Positions 38,816 to 50,491 of a stretch of DNA of 64,000 bases are shown piece after piece (position 1 is the stretch's first letter; every line of letters starts with the position of its first letter). Below the pieces are notes generated by a model that did not search any database, had not been told where the DNA came from, and was given only the letters and a program-made list of their open reading frames with translations. The position numbers and the translations under genes were made by a program. Source of the stretch: Hyphomicrobiales bacterium (lineage in GTDB: Bacteria; Pseudomonadota; Alphaproteobacteria; Rhizobiales; Beijerinckiaceae); NCBI GenBank assembly GCA_930633525.1, contig CAKNFP010000001.1, forward strand, positions 1,218,001 to 1,282,000. The letters run 5' to 3'.

Positions 38816-39850
38816 ATGATGAAGCCTTATCGCGCCGCCCCTTTCGCCGTTGCCCCTCTCATGGACTGGACGGACCGTCACTGCCGGTTCTTCCATCGCA
38901 TTCTGACGCGCCGGGCACTCCTCTACACGGAGATGGTCACCACCGGCGCCGTCATCCATGGCGATCGCGAGCGGCTGCTCGGCTTCAGCCACGAGGAGCA
39001 TCCGGTCGCGCTGCAGCTTGGGGGCAGCGACCCGGCAGACCTCGCCGCCGCCGCGCGCATCGGCGCGGACTTCGGCTATGACGAGATCAATCTGAATGTC
39101 GGCTGCCCGTCGGATCGCGTGCAGAACGGCCGCTTCGGCGCCTGCCTCATGCGCGAGCCCTCCCTGGTGGCGGATTGCGTCGCCGCGATGAAGGCGGCCG
39201 TCGCCATCCCCGTCACCGTCAAATGCCGCATCGGCGTTGATGACCAGGACCCGGAAGAGGCGCTCGACACCCTGACCCGTGGCCTTGTGGCCGTCGGCGT
39301 CGACGGGCTCGTCGTCCACGCGCGCAAGGCGTGGCTGCAAGGCTTGTCGCCTAAGGAAAACCGGGAGATTCCGCCTCTCGACTACGGGCGCGTACATCGC
39401 CTCAAACAGGCCTATCCGGCTCTGCCCATCGCGCTCAATGGCGGCCTCGCCGATGTGGAGGGGGGTCTTGCCGCGATCGGTGGAGAGGACATCAAGCTCG
39501 ACGGGATGATGCTCGGCCGCGCGGCCTATCAGAACCCGGAAATCCTGATGGCCGTCGATCCGCTGCTCTATGGTGAGCCGGCGCCGGTCGGCTCGGCGGA
39601 GGAGGCGATCGACGCCTATATCCCTTATGTCGAGGCCCGTCTGGCGGAGGGCTATCGCCTCAACCAGATGACGCGGCATCTGCTCGGCCTGTTCCCGGGC
39701 CGGCCGGGGGCGCGGCTTTACCGCCGGCATCTGGCCACGGAGGCCGTGAAACCCGGTGCCGACGTTGATATCCTGCGCGCCGCCGTCGCCCATGTGACGG
39801 AAGCCTCAGCGCGCCAAGCCGAGCGCGACGCGCTGGAAAGCGCTGCCTGA
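38816..39850 (+). CDS. dusA: tRNA-dihydrouridine(20/20a) synthase DusA
   Basis: A 344-residue FMN-dependent enzyme that reduces U20/U20a in the tRNA D-loop. Conserved segments are FAVAPLMDWTDRHCRFF, LLYTEMVTTGAVIHGDRERLL (diagnostic for DusA), the catalytic Cys in NVGCPSDRVQ, TVKCRIGVDD, VHARKAWLQGLSPKENREIPPL and LDGMMLGRAAYQNP. The start is one of two adjacent ATGs. It is monocistronic, facing the aspartic-protease gene across a strong terminator. Confidence 0.96.
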   Translation: MMKPYRAAPFAVAPLMDWTDRHCRFFHRILTRRALLYTEMVTTGAVIHGDRERLLGFSHEEHPVALQLGGSDPADLAAAARIGADFGYDEINLNVGCPSDRVQNGRFGACLMREPSLVADCVAAMKAAVAIPVTVKCRIGVDDQDPEEALDTLTRGLVAVGVDGLVVHARKAWLQGLSPKENREIPPLDYGRVHRLKQAYPALPIALNGGLADVEGGLAAIGGEDIKLDGMMLGRAAYQNPEILMAVDPLLYGEPAPVGSAEEAIDAYIPYVEARLAEGYRLNQMTRHLLGLFPGRPGARLYRRHLATEAVKPGADVDILRAAVAHVTEASARQAERDALESAA

Positions 39851-39892
39851 GGGCTATGGCCACCGACATTCAGGAATGGCCCAAGGGATGTT

Positions 39893-39934
39893 TGTCATCC
39901 CCGGCGGGCCGCTCCGCAGCCGCCGGGGATGACA
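39893..39934. terminator. bidirectional terminator between dusA and the protease gene
   Basis: A perfect 15-base stem: TGTCATCCCCGGCGG at 39893-39907 pairs with 39920-39934 around a 12-base loop. It is placed between convergent stop codons. Confidence 0.7.
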
Positions 39935-39955
39935 CCGTGGATCGGCCGGTTGCTT

Positions 39956-40651
39956 CTAGCTCTGCGGCCGCATGATCAGCCGGTCGCCGCGGACCTCGTA
40001 GGAGCCGAGGCGTTCCAGAAAGGTCATCCCAAGCAGGTTCTGGAACAGGCTTCCCTTGCGCGCGACGAGAGCCGGGACGCGGCGTTCCACGATCGGCCCG
40101 ACGGCCAGCGTGTCGATGGTGATCGCGGCGGCCATCGTCGATCCGTTTGCGGTGCGAACGGGACGGTTGAAGGCGAGTTGCTCGACGTCGAGGCCGATGC
40201 GCTCCGCGGTTTCGCTCGTGAGGACAACGACACTCGCGCCGGTGTCGAGGATGAAGCGCGCGCTGCGGCCGTTGACCTCGGCTTCGAGGTCAAAGCTGCC
40301 GCTGCCCGACCGCACGACCGAGATTTCGCCGGAAGGCCCGGGCACGACCCGGCCAGGCGTAAGCTCGCCCAGGATGCGATGGCCAAACAGCGTAATGTCG
40401 TCGCGGTAGCTGTAGAGGCCGACGAGACCCACGAGCGCCACCATCCAGAAGGCGAGTGCCTGCGCGGCCCGCGACCAGTTGGAGCGGAACATGGCCACCA
40501 TCGAACCGAGGATCACGATTCCGAAAGCAGACAAGGTGGCGAAGCGCGCGAGCTGATCAGGCGCCATGCCGGCGATCGTTTCCTCGCCGCTGAACAGCAC
40601 AAGCAGCACGAGCGCCACGCCAATGATGGTAAGGGGAACGATCAGACGCAT
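39956..40651 (-). CDS. TIGR02281 family clan AA (retropepsin-like) aspartic protease
   Basis: A 231-residue membrane-anchored protein. Three hydrophobic segments fall in the first 85 residues (MRLIVPLTIIGVALVLLVLF, then ATLSAFGIVILGSMVAMF, then AQALAFWMVALVGLVGLY). They are followed by a retropepsin-like domain with the catalytic motif FILDTGASVVVLT and the C-terminal FQNLLGMTFLERL, both typical of this alphaproteobacterial family. The active aspartate is intact. The frame is open upstream, but ATG 40651 gives the conserved N-terminus. Biological role unknown. It is 47 bases downstream of cobS on the same strand, possibly one operon. Confidence 0.9.
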   Translation of the reverse strand: MRLIVPLTIIGVALVLLVLFSGEETIAGMAPDQLARFATLSAFGIVILGSMVAMFRSNWSRAAQALAFWMVALVGLVGLYSYRDDITLFGHRILGELTPGRVVPGPSGEISVVRSGSGSFDLEAEVNGRSARFILDTGASVVVLTSETAERIGLDVEQLAFNRPVRTANGSTMAAAITIDTLAVGPIVERRVPALVARKGSLFQNLLGMTFLERLGSYEVRGDRLIMRPQS

Positions 40652-40698
40652 CGGGTGGCTCTGGCCATGGAACGTGTTACCTCCACATATGCCAAGAT

Positions 40699-41553
40699 CT
40701 AGGTAGTCATCGCCAGCATACCAAGGAAAAAGGCCATCTCGGCGGCCTGCTGGGCGGCGCCCGCGATGTCGCCGGTGTGCCCGCCGAGCTTGGCGCGGGC
40801 AAGCCGCGCCGTTCCCCAGGCCGCGGCGAGGGCGACGAGCGCGCCGAAAGTTGCGGAGCCCACGCCGAGGCCCGCGATGAAGCCAGCAGCGATGATCAGC
40901 ACAAGGCAAAGCAACGCGGCGATGCTGAGCGCCGTTGCATCGGGGCGGCCTGCGCTCGCGCCTGCGCCGTCCGGCCTGGCCGGCGGAAGGATCGCCAGCG
41001 GCAGGAGGCCGGCAGTCCGGGAGATCGCCGCCGCGACCACGATGGCGGCGGCGACGGACAGGGCCGGCGCGCGGCTGGCCAGTTCGGCAAGCAGTGCCAC
41101 ACGGAGCAGAAGCCCGAGGCAAAGTGCGGCTGCACCGAAGGCGCCAATGCGGCTGTCCCGCATGATGTCCAGCCGTCGTTCGCGTGTCCGGCCGCCGAAC
41201 AGGCCATCGGCGGTGTCGGCCCAGCCGTCCTCGTGCAGCGCGCCGGTGATGACCGCCAGCGCGGCGACCGCGAGCACGGCGGAGGGCAGGGCGCCAAAGC
41301 CGAGCGAGAGGCCCGCGGCCATGGCGAGGCCGCCGCCGAGGCCGATGATGGCGCTGGCTAGCGGCAGGGCCCGGATCATGGTTCCGAAATCCGGCGCGGC
41401 CTTGCCGCCGTCAGGGAGGACGCGTTGGGGGACCGGCAGGCGCGAGTAGAAGACGAGGCAGGCGGCCGTATCGGCCAGAAGGCCGCGCCATCCATCTGGC
41501 GCGCCAAGGCGGCGCGCGTGTCGATCGTCATTGGATCCTGTCATCGGCTTCAC
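40699..41553 (-). CDS. cobS: adenosylcobinamide-GDP ribazoletransferase CobS
   Basis: A 284-residue polytopic membrane enzyme that joins alpha-ribazole(-phosphate) to adenosylcobinamide-GDP, the last assembly step of B12. Signature motifs are FYSRLPVP, GALHEDGWADTADGLFGG and RRLDIMRDSRIGAFG. About six to seven hydrophobic segments are visible. It is divergent from cobT with about 125 bases between starts. No cobalamin riboswitch was found in that gap. Confidence 0.95.
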   Translation of the reverse strand: MKPMTGSNDDRHARRLGAPDGWRGLLADTAACLVFYSRLPVPQRVLPDGGKAAPDFGTMIRALPLASAIIGLGGGLAMAAGLSLGFGALPSAVLAVAALAVITGALHEDGWADTADGLFGGRTRERRLDIMRDSRIGAFGAAALCLGLLLRVALLAELASRAPALSVAAAIVVAAAISRTAGLLPLAILPPARPDGAGASAGRPDATALSIAALLCLVLIIAAGFIAGLGVGSATFGALVALAAAWGTARLARAKLGGHTGDIAGAAQQAAEMAFFLGMLAMTT

Positions 41554-41678
41554 TCGCGGCTCTACGACCGGTATAGCTCTCCAGAAGAGGCCTTAGAGCA
41601 TGTTCCGCGCGGTCAGGCGAGCCCGGCTCGCTTGGCGGACGCATGCTTCGGATCGTCAGGCCGAGGAGCATGGGTATT

Positions 41679-42713
41679 ATGGATATGTCGGCTTCAGGCC
41701 TGCCTTTCGATGACGTGCGGCGTCTCATTCCGATGATGCCGGGGCCTGACGAGGATGCGGTCGCGACCGTGAAGGCGCGCGATCAGGAATTGACCAAACC
41801 GGCCGGCGCCCTGGGACGGCTGGAGGATATCGTGGAATGGGTGGCCGCCTGGCAGGGCAAGGGCCAGCCGGAGATCCGCCGGCCGATCGTCTGCGTCTTC
41901 GCCGGCAACCACGGGATCGTCAAGCACGGCGTGTCGCCCTATCCGCAGAGCGTGACGCGCCAGATGCTGGAGAATTTTGCCGCCGGCGGTGCCGCCATCA
42001 ACCAGATCTGCGCGGCCTATGACCTCGGCTTCAAGGTGTTCGACCTGGCGCTCGACCTGCCGACCGGCGATTTCACGGAGGGCGCCGCGCTCGACGAGAA
42101 GTCCTGCGTGGCGACGATGGCTTTCGGCATGGAGGCCATCGCCGGTGGCGCCGACCTTCTGTGCCTCGGCGAGATGGGCATCGGCAACACCACGAGCGCG
42201 GCCGCCATTTTCGCGGCGCTCTATGGCGGCCCGGTCGCCAAATGGGTCGGCCGTGGCACGGGCGTCGATGATGCCGGCCTTGCCCGCAAGCGCGCCGTGG
42301 TGGAACAGGCGCTGGCCACCCACGCCGGGCATCTCGACGATCCGTTGGAGGTTTTGCGCCGGCTCGGCGGGCGTGAGGTCGCGGCGATCGCCGGCGCTAT
42401 TCTGGCGGCGCGGCTGCAACGCATCCCGGTGATCCTGGACGGCTATGTTGTCTGTGCCGCGGCGGCCGTGTTGAAAGCCATGGATCCGGGGGCGCTCGAC
42501 CATTGCATCGCCGGCCATCGCTCGGCGGAAGGGGGCCACGGCGAAGTGCTGGAGCGTCTCGGTCTCGAGCCGGTGCTCGATCTCGGCATGCGGCTTGGAG
42601 AAGGAACAGGTGCGGCTCTTGCGGCCGGCATCGTCAAGGCCGCCGTCGCGACCCACAGCGGCATGGCGACATTTGCCCAGGCGGCGGTCTCGCAGCGGCC
42701 GGACGCGCCCTGA
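41679..42713 (+). CDS. cobT: nicotinate-nucleotide-dimethylbenzimidazole phosphoribosyltransferase CobT
   Basis: An enzyme of about 344 residues making alpha-ribazole phosphate from dimethylbenzimidazole and nicotinate mononucleotide in B12 lower-ligand assembly. Conserved stretches are LGRLEDIVEW, VFAGNHGIVKHGVSPYPQSVT, FAAGGAAINQIC, EMGIGNTTSAAA and GHRSAEGGH with LDLGMRLGEGTGA. The ribosome site GAGGAG (41663-41668) best fits ATG 41679; ATGs at 41643, 41670 and 41685 are in frame. It pairs functionally with the divergent cobS. Confidence 0.94.
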   Translation: MDMSASGLPFDDVRRLIPMMPGPDEDAVATVKARDQELTKPAGALGRLEDIVEWVAAWQGKGQPEIRRPIVCVFAGNHGIVKHGVSPYPQSVTRQMLENFAAGGAAINQICAAYDLGFKVFDLALDLPTGDFTEGAALDEKSCVATMAFGMEAIAGGADLLCLGEMGIGNTTSAAAIFAALYGGPVAKWVGRGTGVDDAGLARKRAVVEQALATHAGHLDDPLEVLRRLGGREVAAIAGAILAARLQRIPVILDGYVVCAAAAVLKAMDPGALDHCIAGHRSAEGGHGEVLERLGLEPVLDLGMRLGEGTGAALAAGIVKAAVATHSGMATFAQAAVSQRPDAP

Positions 42714-42811
42714 CCGCGCCCCCCCACCACCGCCAGCCTTACCGTATCAGCGGCGGAGGCCGCAAAGGGCCGGGCCACTGGCGGCTCGTTTCCCTGGTCG
42801 CCTTGCTCGTC

Positions 42812-43246
42812 ATGGTCGCCGTCGGCTACTGGCAGCAGAGCGGTGAAACGGTGACGGGCATGGCGCGCGCCATCGATGGTGATTCCCTGCGCCTCGGTGG
42901 CCGCGAACTGCGGCTGGCGGGCATCGATGCGCCGGAGCTCCATCAATCCTGCGAACATGACGCCGGCGTCTATCCTTGCGGCCGTGAGGCCCACAGTTAC
43001 CTCACGATCCTGCTCGCCCGCGCCCCGGTGACCTGCACAATCAGGGAGCAGGACCGGTATGGCCGCGGCCTGGCGCTCTGCCGACAGGGGGAGATGGACG
43101 TCAACGCCGAGCTCGTCCGCGAGGGACAGGCCATTGCCTATGGCCGTTTCGACGCGGAGGAGCGGCAGGCGCGCGCGAGCCGGCGCGGGGTCTGGGCAGG
43201 TCGTTTCGAGCGCCCCGCAGACTGGCGACGCACGCACCCGCGTTGA
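42812..43246 (+). CDS. thermonuclease family protein (staphylococcal nuclease-like)
   Basis: An OB-fold nuclease of at least 144 residues. The SNase pattern is clear: MARAIDGDSLRLGGRELRLAGIDAPEL, then EQDRYGRGLALC and VREGQAIAYGRF, with the catalytic Arg/Glu positions in RLAGIDAPE and DRYGR. A hydrophobic segment (LVSLVALLVMVAVGYW) before the domain suggests export or membrane anchoring. The start is uncertain: ATG 42812 cuts that segment, TTG 42803 is possible, and the frame stays open upstream into cobT. A terminator follows at 43338. Confidence 0.8.
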   Translation: MVAVGYWQQSGETVTGMARAIDGDSLRLGGRELRLAGIDAPELHQSCEHDAGVYPCGREAHSYLTILLARAPVTCTIREQDRYGRGLALCRQGEMDVNAELVREGQAIAYGRFDAEERQARASRRGVWAGRFERPADWRRTHPR

Positions 43247-43337
43247 GAACATCGCAGCCATGTGTTTTTTCACACAGTCAAGGGAAGATTGTTAATCTAG
43301 GTTGGCTACACGGATGACCTCCGAGACCCTGGACTTC

Positions 43338-43375
43338 AAACGCGGTTCCTGATTGCAGGGCCGCGTTTCTTTTTT
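43338..43375 (+). terminator. rho-independent terminator after the nuclease gene
   Basis: Stem AAACGCGG (43338-43345) / CCGCGTTT (43361-43368) followed by CTTTTTTG, a textbook layout, 90 bases after the nuclease stop and before the mrp leader. Confidence 0.8.
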
Positions 43376-43526
43376 GTGGCCTGGACGACAAGGGCGCGCA
43401 GTTGACCTTGCCGGTGCCGCGGCTCATATCCCGATCAGTGGAAGTGACGGCAATGGTGCGAGGCCATGGCCGGCGACGGGTCCCAGAGACGGGCCCAGGG
43501 CGTCCGGGCCTCCGAGCGAGGGAAGA

Positions 43527-45954
<2,428 letters not shown>

Positions 45955-45980
45955 GATCTTCTTTCGGCATTCCAGCTTGC

Positions 45981-46018
45981 AGGGGCGGTCATCCCGAGGG
46001 GATGGCCGCCCCTCTTTT
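45981..46018 (+). terminator. terminator after the TRAP receptor gene
   Basis: A 14-base stem (AGGGGCGGTCATCC / GGATGGCCGCCCCT with one G-T pair) followed by CTTTTGTG, 27 bases after the stop codon. Confidence 0.75.
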
Positions 46019-46100
46019 GTGTGCTGCTGGCTGCCATTGCCGCAGAAGCGGGAGGCCGTCGGCAGATTGCAAGAGATCAAGCCTGAGTGAGAAAGCTGAA

Positions 46101-46132
46101 AGCCCCGGAGAGCAATCTCCGGGGCTTCGCTT
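46101..46132. terminator. second hairpin in the convergent TRAP gap
   Basis: A perfect 11-base stem AGCCCCGGAGA / TCTCCGGGGCT with a GCAA tetraloop, followed by TCGCTTT. It probably terminates the leftward permease operon and/or backs up the rightward terminator. Confidence 0.65.
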
Positions 46133-46174
46133 TAGGACATTGATGTCACTATTTGAAGTGAAGGATAAGTGCCA

Positions 46175-47599
46175 TCAGAGTTTCGGCGGGCCAAACCCAG
46201 GTATAGCAGGCATGTCCTGATCGGCTGGCATCGGCAGGTGCAGCTCAATCTTGGAAGGATCGATCGTTGGACCAGACGAGAGCCAGTATGTGACCGACTC
46301 AGGCCAGAAAATAACGATCACGACGAGGATAAGCTGCATGCATAGCCATGGCACTGCGCCCCAGTAGATATCGGATGATTTGACCTTCGCCGGCGCGATA
46401 CCACGCAAATAGAAAAGCGCAAAGCCGAACGGCGGATGCATGAATGACGTCTGCATGTTGATGCATAGCAGAACGCCAAACCAGATCAGATTGATGTCAA
46501 GGCTGGACGCGATTGGGGCAAGCAGTGGAATAATGATGAAGGCGATCTCGAAGAAATCGAGAAAGAACGCCAGGAAGAACACGAATATATTGACGAAGAT
46601 CAGGAACCCGACCTGGCCGCCCGGGATATGAGACAGCAGATGCTCGATCCAGCGCGATCCATCCATGCCCTGGAAAACGAGGCTGAAGACAGTCGCACCA
46701 ATCAGGATGAACACGACCATGCAGGTCAGGCGCATGGTAGAAGCCATGCCTTCCCGGACAAGCGGCCAGGTGAGGCGGCGGTGCATCGCGGCCAGCACCA
46801 TGGCGCCAACCGCGCCCATAGCCCCGGCTTCGGTGGGCGTTGCAAGCCCCATGAAGATCGTGCCGAGCACGAGGAAAATCAGTGCAATCGAGGGGATCAT
46901 TCCCCACAGGACGCGCCGGATCAGGGGCCACCCCATCTCACCGCGCGCCTCTGGGGGCAGTGGAGGCACTTTGTGCGGCTGGAAGGCGGCGAGAAAGACG
47001 ATATAGAGGAGGAAGATGAGGACTTGAAGAAGCGATGGGCCAATCGCGCCCAGATACATGTCCCCAACCGAACGCCCGAGCTGATCGGCGAGAACGATCA
47101 GGACGAGCGAAGGCGGAATGAGCTGCGTGATCGTGCCGGATGCGGCGATGACGCCGGTAGCAAGTCGCATGTCATAGCCATAACGCATCATGATCGGCAG
47201 CGAGATGACGCCCATGGCAATGACAGAGGCCGCGACCGTCCCTGTGATCGCGCCCAGAATCGCGCCTACGATGATGACCGCAAAGGCAAGGCCACCCGGA
47301 ATCTTGCCGAAAAGCTGTCCCGTTCCTTCGAGCAGGTCCTCGGCGAGACCGCACTTTTCGAGAATGGCGCCCATGAACGTGAAGAAGGGAATAGCCAGAA
47401 GCAACTCGTTCGAGGCAATGCCGTAGAAGCGAAACGGCAGGGCTTGCAGAAACTGAGGCTCGAAATGGCCCGTCAGAATGCCAACGATGCCGAAAAATAG
47501 TCCAACCGCAATCAGCGAGAAGGCAACTGGGAAGCCGATGAGCAGGAACACGACCATGCCACCGAACATCAGCGGAGGAATCACGCCATAGGCAAACAT
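46175..47599 (-). CDS. TRAP transporter large permease subunit (DctM family)
   Basis: A 474-residue, very hydrophobic protein with about 12-13 membrane segments, the ion-coupled translocation subunit of a TRAP system. DctM hallmarks are IPFFTFMGAILEKCGLAEDL, ASGTITQLIPPSLVLIVLAD, GLATPTEAGAMGAVGA and FFEIAFIIIPLLAPIA. The C-terminal end carries an extra soluble tail of about 35 residues (DPSKIELHLPMPADQ...), as in the mannitol/chloroaromatic subtype. It is downstream of the small permease on the same strand, with 106 bases between, and convergent with the receptor gene. Confidence 0.93.
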   Translation of the reverse strand: MFAYGVIPPLMFGGMVVFLLIGFPVAFSLIAVGLFFGIVGILTGHFEPQFLQALPFRFYGIASNELLLAIPFFTFMGAILEKCGLAEDLLEGTGQLFGKIPGGLAFAVIIVGAILGAITGTVAASVIAMGVISLPIMMRYGYDMRLATGVIAASGTITQLIPPSLVLIVLADQLGRSVGDMYLGAIGPSLLQVLIFLLYIVFLAAFQPHKVPPLPPEARGEMGWPLIRRVLWGMIPSIALIFLVLGTIFMGLATPTEAGAMGAVGAMVLAAMHRRLTWPLVREGMASTMRLTCMVVFILIGATVFSLVFQGMDGSRWIEHLLSHIPGGQVGFLIFVNIFVFFLAFFLDFFEIAFIIIPLLAPIASSLDINLIWFGVLLCINMQTSFMHPPFGFALFYLRGIAPAKVKSSDIYWGAVPWLCMQLILVVIVIFWPESVTYWLSSGPTIDPSKIELHLPMPADQDMPAIPGFGPPKL

Positions 47600-47705
47600 C
47601 GGCGTCTCATTGGGTTGGGGAATTGAGTGGATACGAAGGGGGCCTGATGGCCGTTGCCGGAAGTTGCTGGCGCACTATCGTGCGTCATCGTCAAATGTCC
47701 GTCGG

Positions 47706-48245
47706 CTATTGGAGCGGCTTCTCATATTTGGTTTCGAGCTTTAACTCGTTGCGCAACGCGGCGATGCGCTTGATCAATTCCGAAAGCCCTTGCAGGGCCA
47801 TCAGCGTAAACCCGACCGGCAGCAGCATCTTGACAGGCCACAGGATCAGCCCGCCCGCATTCTGTGACATCTCATGGATGCGGAACGACTGCCAGAAGAA
47901 TGGAAAGGAAAGATAGGCAAGCAGAATGCTGCCTGGAATAAGCAGGAAGGCGAGCCCCAATGCATCAATCCACAACCGCCCGCGATCCGATACGTTACCG
48001 TAGACCAGATCGACGCGAACATGTTCATTCATGCACAGCGTATGCTGCGCACCCAGGAACACGATCCCCGCGAAGAGATACCACTGAATTTCGAGCATGC
48101 CATTGGTGCTGAAACTGAACAGATAGCGGACGACGGCGTTACCCGCACTGATCAGGCAGGCCCCGAGTACGAACCAGTCGGCAACATTGCCGAAAGACTT
48201 GCTGATCCCGTCGATCAGGCGACTGAAGGCAAGCAAATGGCGCAT
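47706..48245 (-). CDS. TRAP transporter small permease subunit (DctQ family)
   Basis: A 179-residue protein with four hydrophobic segments (about residues 24-44, 57-76, 97-120 and 136-160). The DctQ signature falls around MLEIQWYLFAGIVFLGAQHTLCMNEHVRVDL, with the conserved EHVRVD. It forms the membrane complex with the large subunit encoded next to it. It is first of the leftward permease pair; its promoter should lie in 48246-48713. Confidence 0.92.
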   Translation of the reverse strand: MRHLLAFSRLIDGISKSFGNVADWFVLGACLISAGNAVVRYLFSFSTNGMLEIQWYLFAGIVFLGAQHTLCMNEHVRVDLVYGNVSDRGRLWIDALGLAFLLIPGSILLAYLSFPFFWQSFRIHEMSQNAGGLILWPVKMLLPVGFTLMALQGLSELIKRIAALRNELKLETKYEKPLQ

Positions 48246-48713
48246 GGGATATCCGAAATGAAAGGGAAGAAAAGCCTGATCCGGCGTTCACGGTCCATGG
48301 GGCGGACGAAACTGCGTCGACTGCAATTACGGGGGACGATGAAATCGACACGGCGCCATTCGTGGTCCTCCCTGCTCCGCTTTGGAGCGCCTTCTCTTCT
48401 TCTGGCCGAAGTCTCCGCCTCGACCAATGAGATCATATAACGCGCTACGTCCCAAACACACGCTCAAGTTCGAGACGCCGGCGCGTGGTTGACCGGCCCC
48501 AAAGTCCTCTCGGGCCCGGCCGATCACCGCGATGGTGACCATGAGGGCGCACTGAATCCGCGCACGAGACGGGATTGAAACGAACACTTGTCTCCAAGCC
48601 GCTTCTATCTCGCTCTAATGCATTTTCATGTGGTGTACAAACTATGAGGCTGGCCGCCTACTACCCAATAGTGGCATAACGGGGCCGCAAAAATAGACTT
48701 TAGTCTTAGATGC
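48246..48713. other. gene-free gap between moaA and the TRAP permease operon
   Basis: 468 bases with no supportable gene. It becomes AT-richer from about 48600 to 48713 (moaA 3' side). It presumably contains the permease operon promoter. No repeat or operator was recognised. Confidence 0.5.
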
Positions 48714-49742
48714 TCAGCCGCCCGTCACGCTCATATGGCGGCCGACGGCGGGGCGGGCTCGTCTCCGGTCGATGATGAAGTCGTGGCCCTTCGGCTTGCG
48801 CGTGATTGCCTCGGCGATCGCCTGCTCGAGCAGCGCGTCATTTTCGCTGGCGCGCAAAGGCTCCCGCAGATCGGCGGCATCCTCCTGGCCGAGGCACATA
48901 TAGAGCGTACCGGTGCAGGTGACGCGCACGCGGTTGCAGCTTTCGCAGAAATTGTGCGTCATCGGCGTGATGAAGCCGAGGCGCCCGCCCGTCTCGCGCA
49001 GCCTGACATAGCGCGCGGGGCCACCGGTGCGGTCGTCCAGATCTTCCAGGGTATAGTGTTGCTTGAGCCCGGCCCGTACGAGCGACAGAGGCAGGAACTG
49101 GTCGATGCGGCCGGGCTCGATCTCGCCGAGCGGCATGACCTCGATCAATGTGAGGTCCATACCCTGACCGTGGGCCCAGGCGATCAGATCCGGGATCTCC
49201 TGGTCGTTGACGCCCTTGAGCGCGACGGTGTTGATCTTTATCGCGAGGCCCGCGGCGCGTGCGGCGGCCAGCCCTTCGAAAACGCGGTCGAGATCACCCC
49301 AGCGCGTGATGGTGCGGAACTTCACCGGATCGAGCGTGTCGAGAGACACGTTGATCCGCCGCACGCCGCATGCCGCCAGTGCCTCGGCGTGCCGGGCAAG
49401 CTGGGTGCCGTTGGTGGTGAGTGTCAGCTCATCGAGATCACCGGCATCGAGATGCCGCGAGAGTGACTTGAACAGGCTGAGGATATCGCGCCGGACGAGC
49501 GGTTCGCCGCCGGTGATGCGCAGCTTGCGCACGCCGCGCCGCACGAAGGCGCTGCATAGGCGGTTGAGTTCCTCGAGCGACAGCAGGTCGCGCTTCGGCA
49601 GGAAGTGCATGTCTTCTGCCATGCAATAGACGCAGCGCAAGTCACAACGGTCGGTCACCGATACCCGCAGATAGGTGATCGCACGCCCGAAGGGGTCGAC
49701 GAAGGGAACCGCCCTTTCGAGGCTTTGCAACGGCGTCAGCAT
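48714..49742 (-). CDS. moaA: GTP 3',8-cyclase MoaA (molybdenum cofactor synthesis)
   Basis: A 342-residue radical SAM enzyme catalysing the first step of molybdopterin synthesis from GTP. The N-terminal 4Fe-4S motif is [19 protein letters not shown] (CxxxCxxC). The C-terminal cluster ligands are in [21 protein letters not shown]. The SAM-binding [13 protein letters not shown] is intact. The chain ends near [10 protein letters not shown], i.e. it carries the essential C-terminal GG-type tail (VTGG). No other moa genes are adjacent. It is divergent from the DUF971 gene. Confidence 0.96.
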   Translation of the reverse strand: MLTPLQSLERAVPFVDPFGRAITYLRVSVTDRCDLRCVYCMAEDMHFLPKRDLLSLEELNRLCSAFVRRGVRKLRITGGEPLVRRDILSLFKSLSRHLDAGDLDELTLTTNGTQLARHAEALAACGVRRINVSLDTLDPVKFRTITRWGDLDRVFEGLAAARAAGLAIKINTVALKGVNDQEIPDLIAWAHGQGMDLTLIEVMPLGEIEPGRIDQFLPLSLVRAGLKQHYTLEDLDDRTGGPARYVRLRETGGRLGFITPMTHNFCESCNRVRVTCTGTLYMCLGQEDAADLREPLRASENDALLEQAIAEAITRKPKGHDFIIDRRRARPAVGRHMSVTGG

Positions 49743-49868
49743 GGCAAGAACGTCAGTCTGTTACAGCACATAGGGTCTAACATGGCCTCTCCTCGGTGAG
49801 AATGCCAATCATATGAAGGTGTGTCCGGTCGTGAGGACAAGGAAGTTACGCCTTGCGCCACCGCGGCC

Positions 49869-49920
49869 TAGAGCATTTTCCTCACGCGAACCGGTACCCA
49901 CTTCGCCCGAAAATGCTCTA
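49869..49920. repeat. dispersed Hyphomicrobiales-type palindromic repeat
   Basis: Arms TAGAGCATTTTC (49869-49880) and GAAAATGCTCTA (49909-49920) are perfectly complementary and enclose CACGCGAACCGGTACCCACTT, a core seen in a repeat family widespread in rhizobial genomes. Degenerate partial copies occur near 38664-38700 and 41594-41606. Confidence 0.65.
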
Positions 49921-49957
49921 GAAGCAATCGAGGTGGCGGAGCGAGCAGGAGATGACA

Positions 49958-50344
49958 ATGGACAATGCGCGGGATGCGGCACCATGGCCGACGGAATTGC
50001 GCCTCTCGTCTGACAAGCGCACGCTGACGATTGCCTTCGACGACGGCCAGACATTCGCCTTGAGCGCTGAATATCTCAGGGTCAAAAGCCCATCGGCCGA
50101 GGTCCGGGGCCATTCGCCGAGCGACCGCAAAACCGTCGGTGGCAAGATCAACGTCACCATCCTGTCGATCGAGCGGATGGGACACTATGCCGTACGCCCC
50201 GTCTTCGACGACATGCATGACACCGGCATCTACACCTGGGAATATCTCCACGAACTCGGCGCTCAACAGTCGCAGATATGGTCAGCCTATCTCGATGAGC
50301 TTGACCGCAAAGGCCTCAGGCGCGAGCCGATTGTCAGCGGGTAG
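49958..50344 (+). CDS. DUF971 (gamma-butyrobetaine hydroxylase-like N-terminal domain) protein
   Basis: A 128-residue single-domain protein. The pattern WPTELRLSSDKRTLTIAFDDGQTF, then LRVKSPSAEVRGH and VGHYAVRPVFDDMHDTGIYTWEYLHEL-like text defines DUF971. Stand-alone versions have been linked to Fe-S cluster handling through their frequent linkage to mrp/apbC; here mrp is about 5 kb away. ATG 49958 is preferred over ATG 49952 because AGGAG ends 8 bases before it. It is divergent from moaA, with a palindromic repeat in its leader. Confidence 0.9.
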   Translation: MDNARDAAPWPTELRLSSDKRTLTIAFDDGQTFALSAEYLRVKSPSAEVRGHSPSDRKTVGGKINVTILSIERMGHYAVRPVFDDMHDTGIYTWEYLHELGAQQSQIWSAYLDELDRKGLRREPIVSG

Positions 50345-50394
50345 GCCTCTCCCTTACCAAGGGAGTGGGCGGAAATCCAATGCGGTAAAAAAGA

Positions 50395-50450
50395 AAGCCG
50401 GCGGCTCGCCGAAATGCTCAGTGGAGAGCAAGCGATGAGCCGGCCGGCTT
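50395..50450. terminator. inverted repeat between convergent DUF971 and L,D-transpeptidase genes
   Basis: AAGCCGGCGGCTC (50395-50407) pairs, with one bulge, with GAGCCGGCCGGCTT (50437-50450) around a 29-base loop; a shorter CTCCCTT/AAGGGAG hairpin precedes it at about 50348-50365. Confidence 0.5.
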
Positions 50451-50491
50451 GTCATGGTGAAGAAAGCGGGGGGACACCCGCCCTTGTTACG

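Noticed and set aside
41554-41678. Cobalamin riboswitch between cobS and cobT
   Set aside because: The gap is only about 125 bases and no B12-box-like core was seen.
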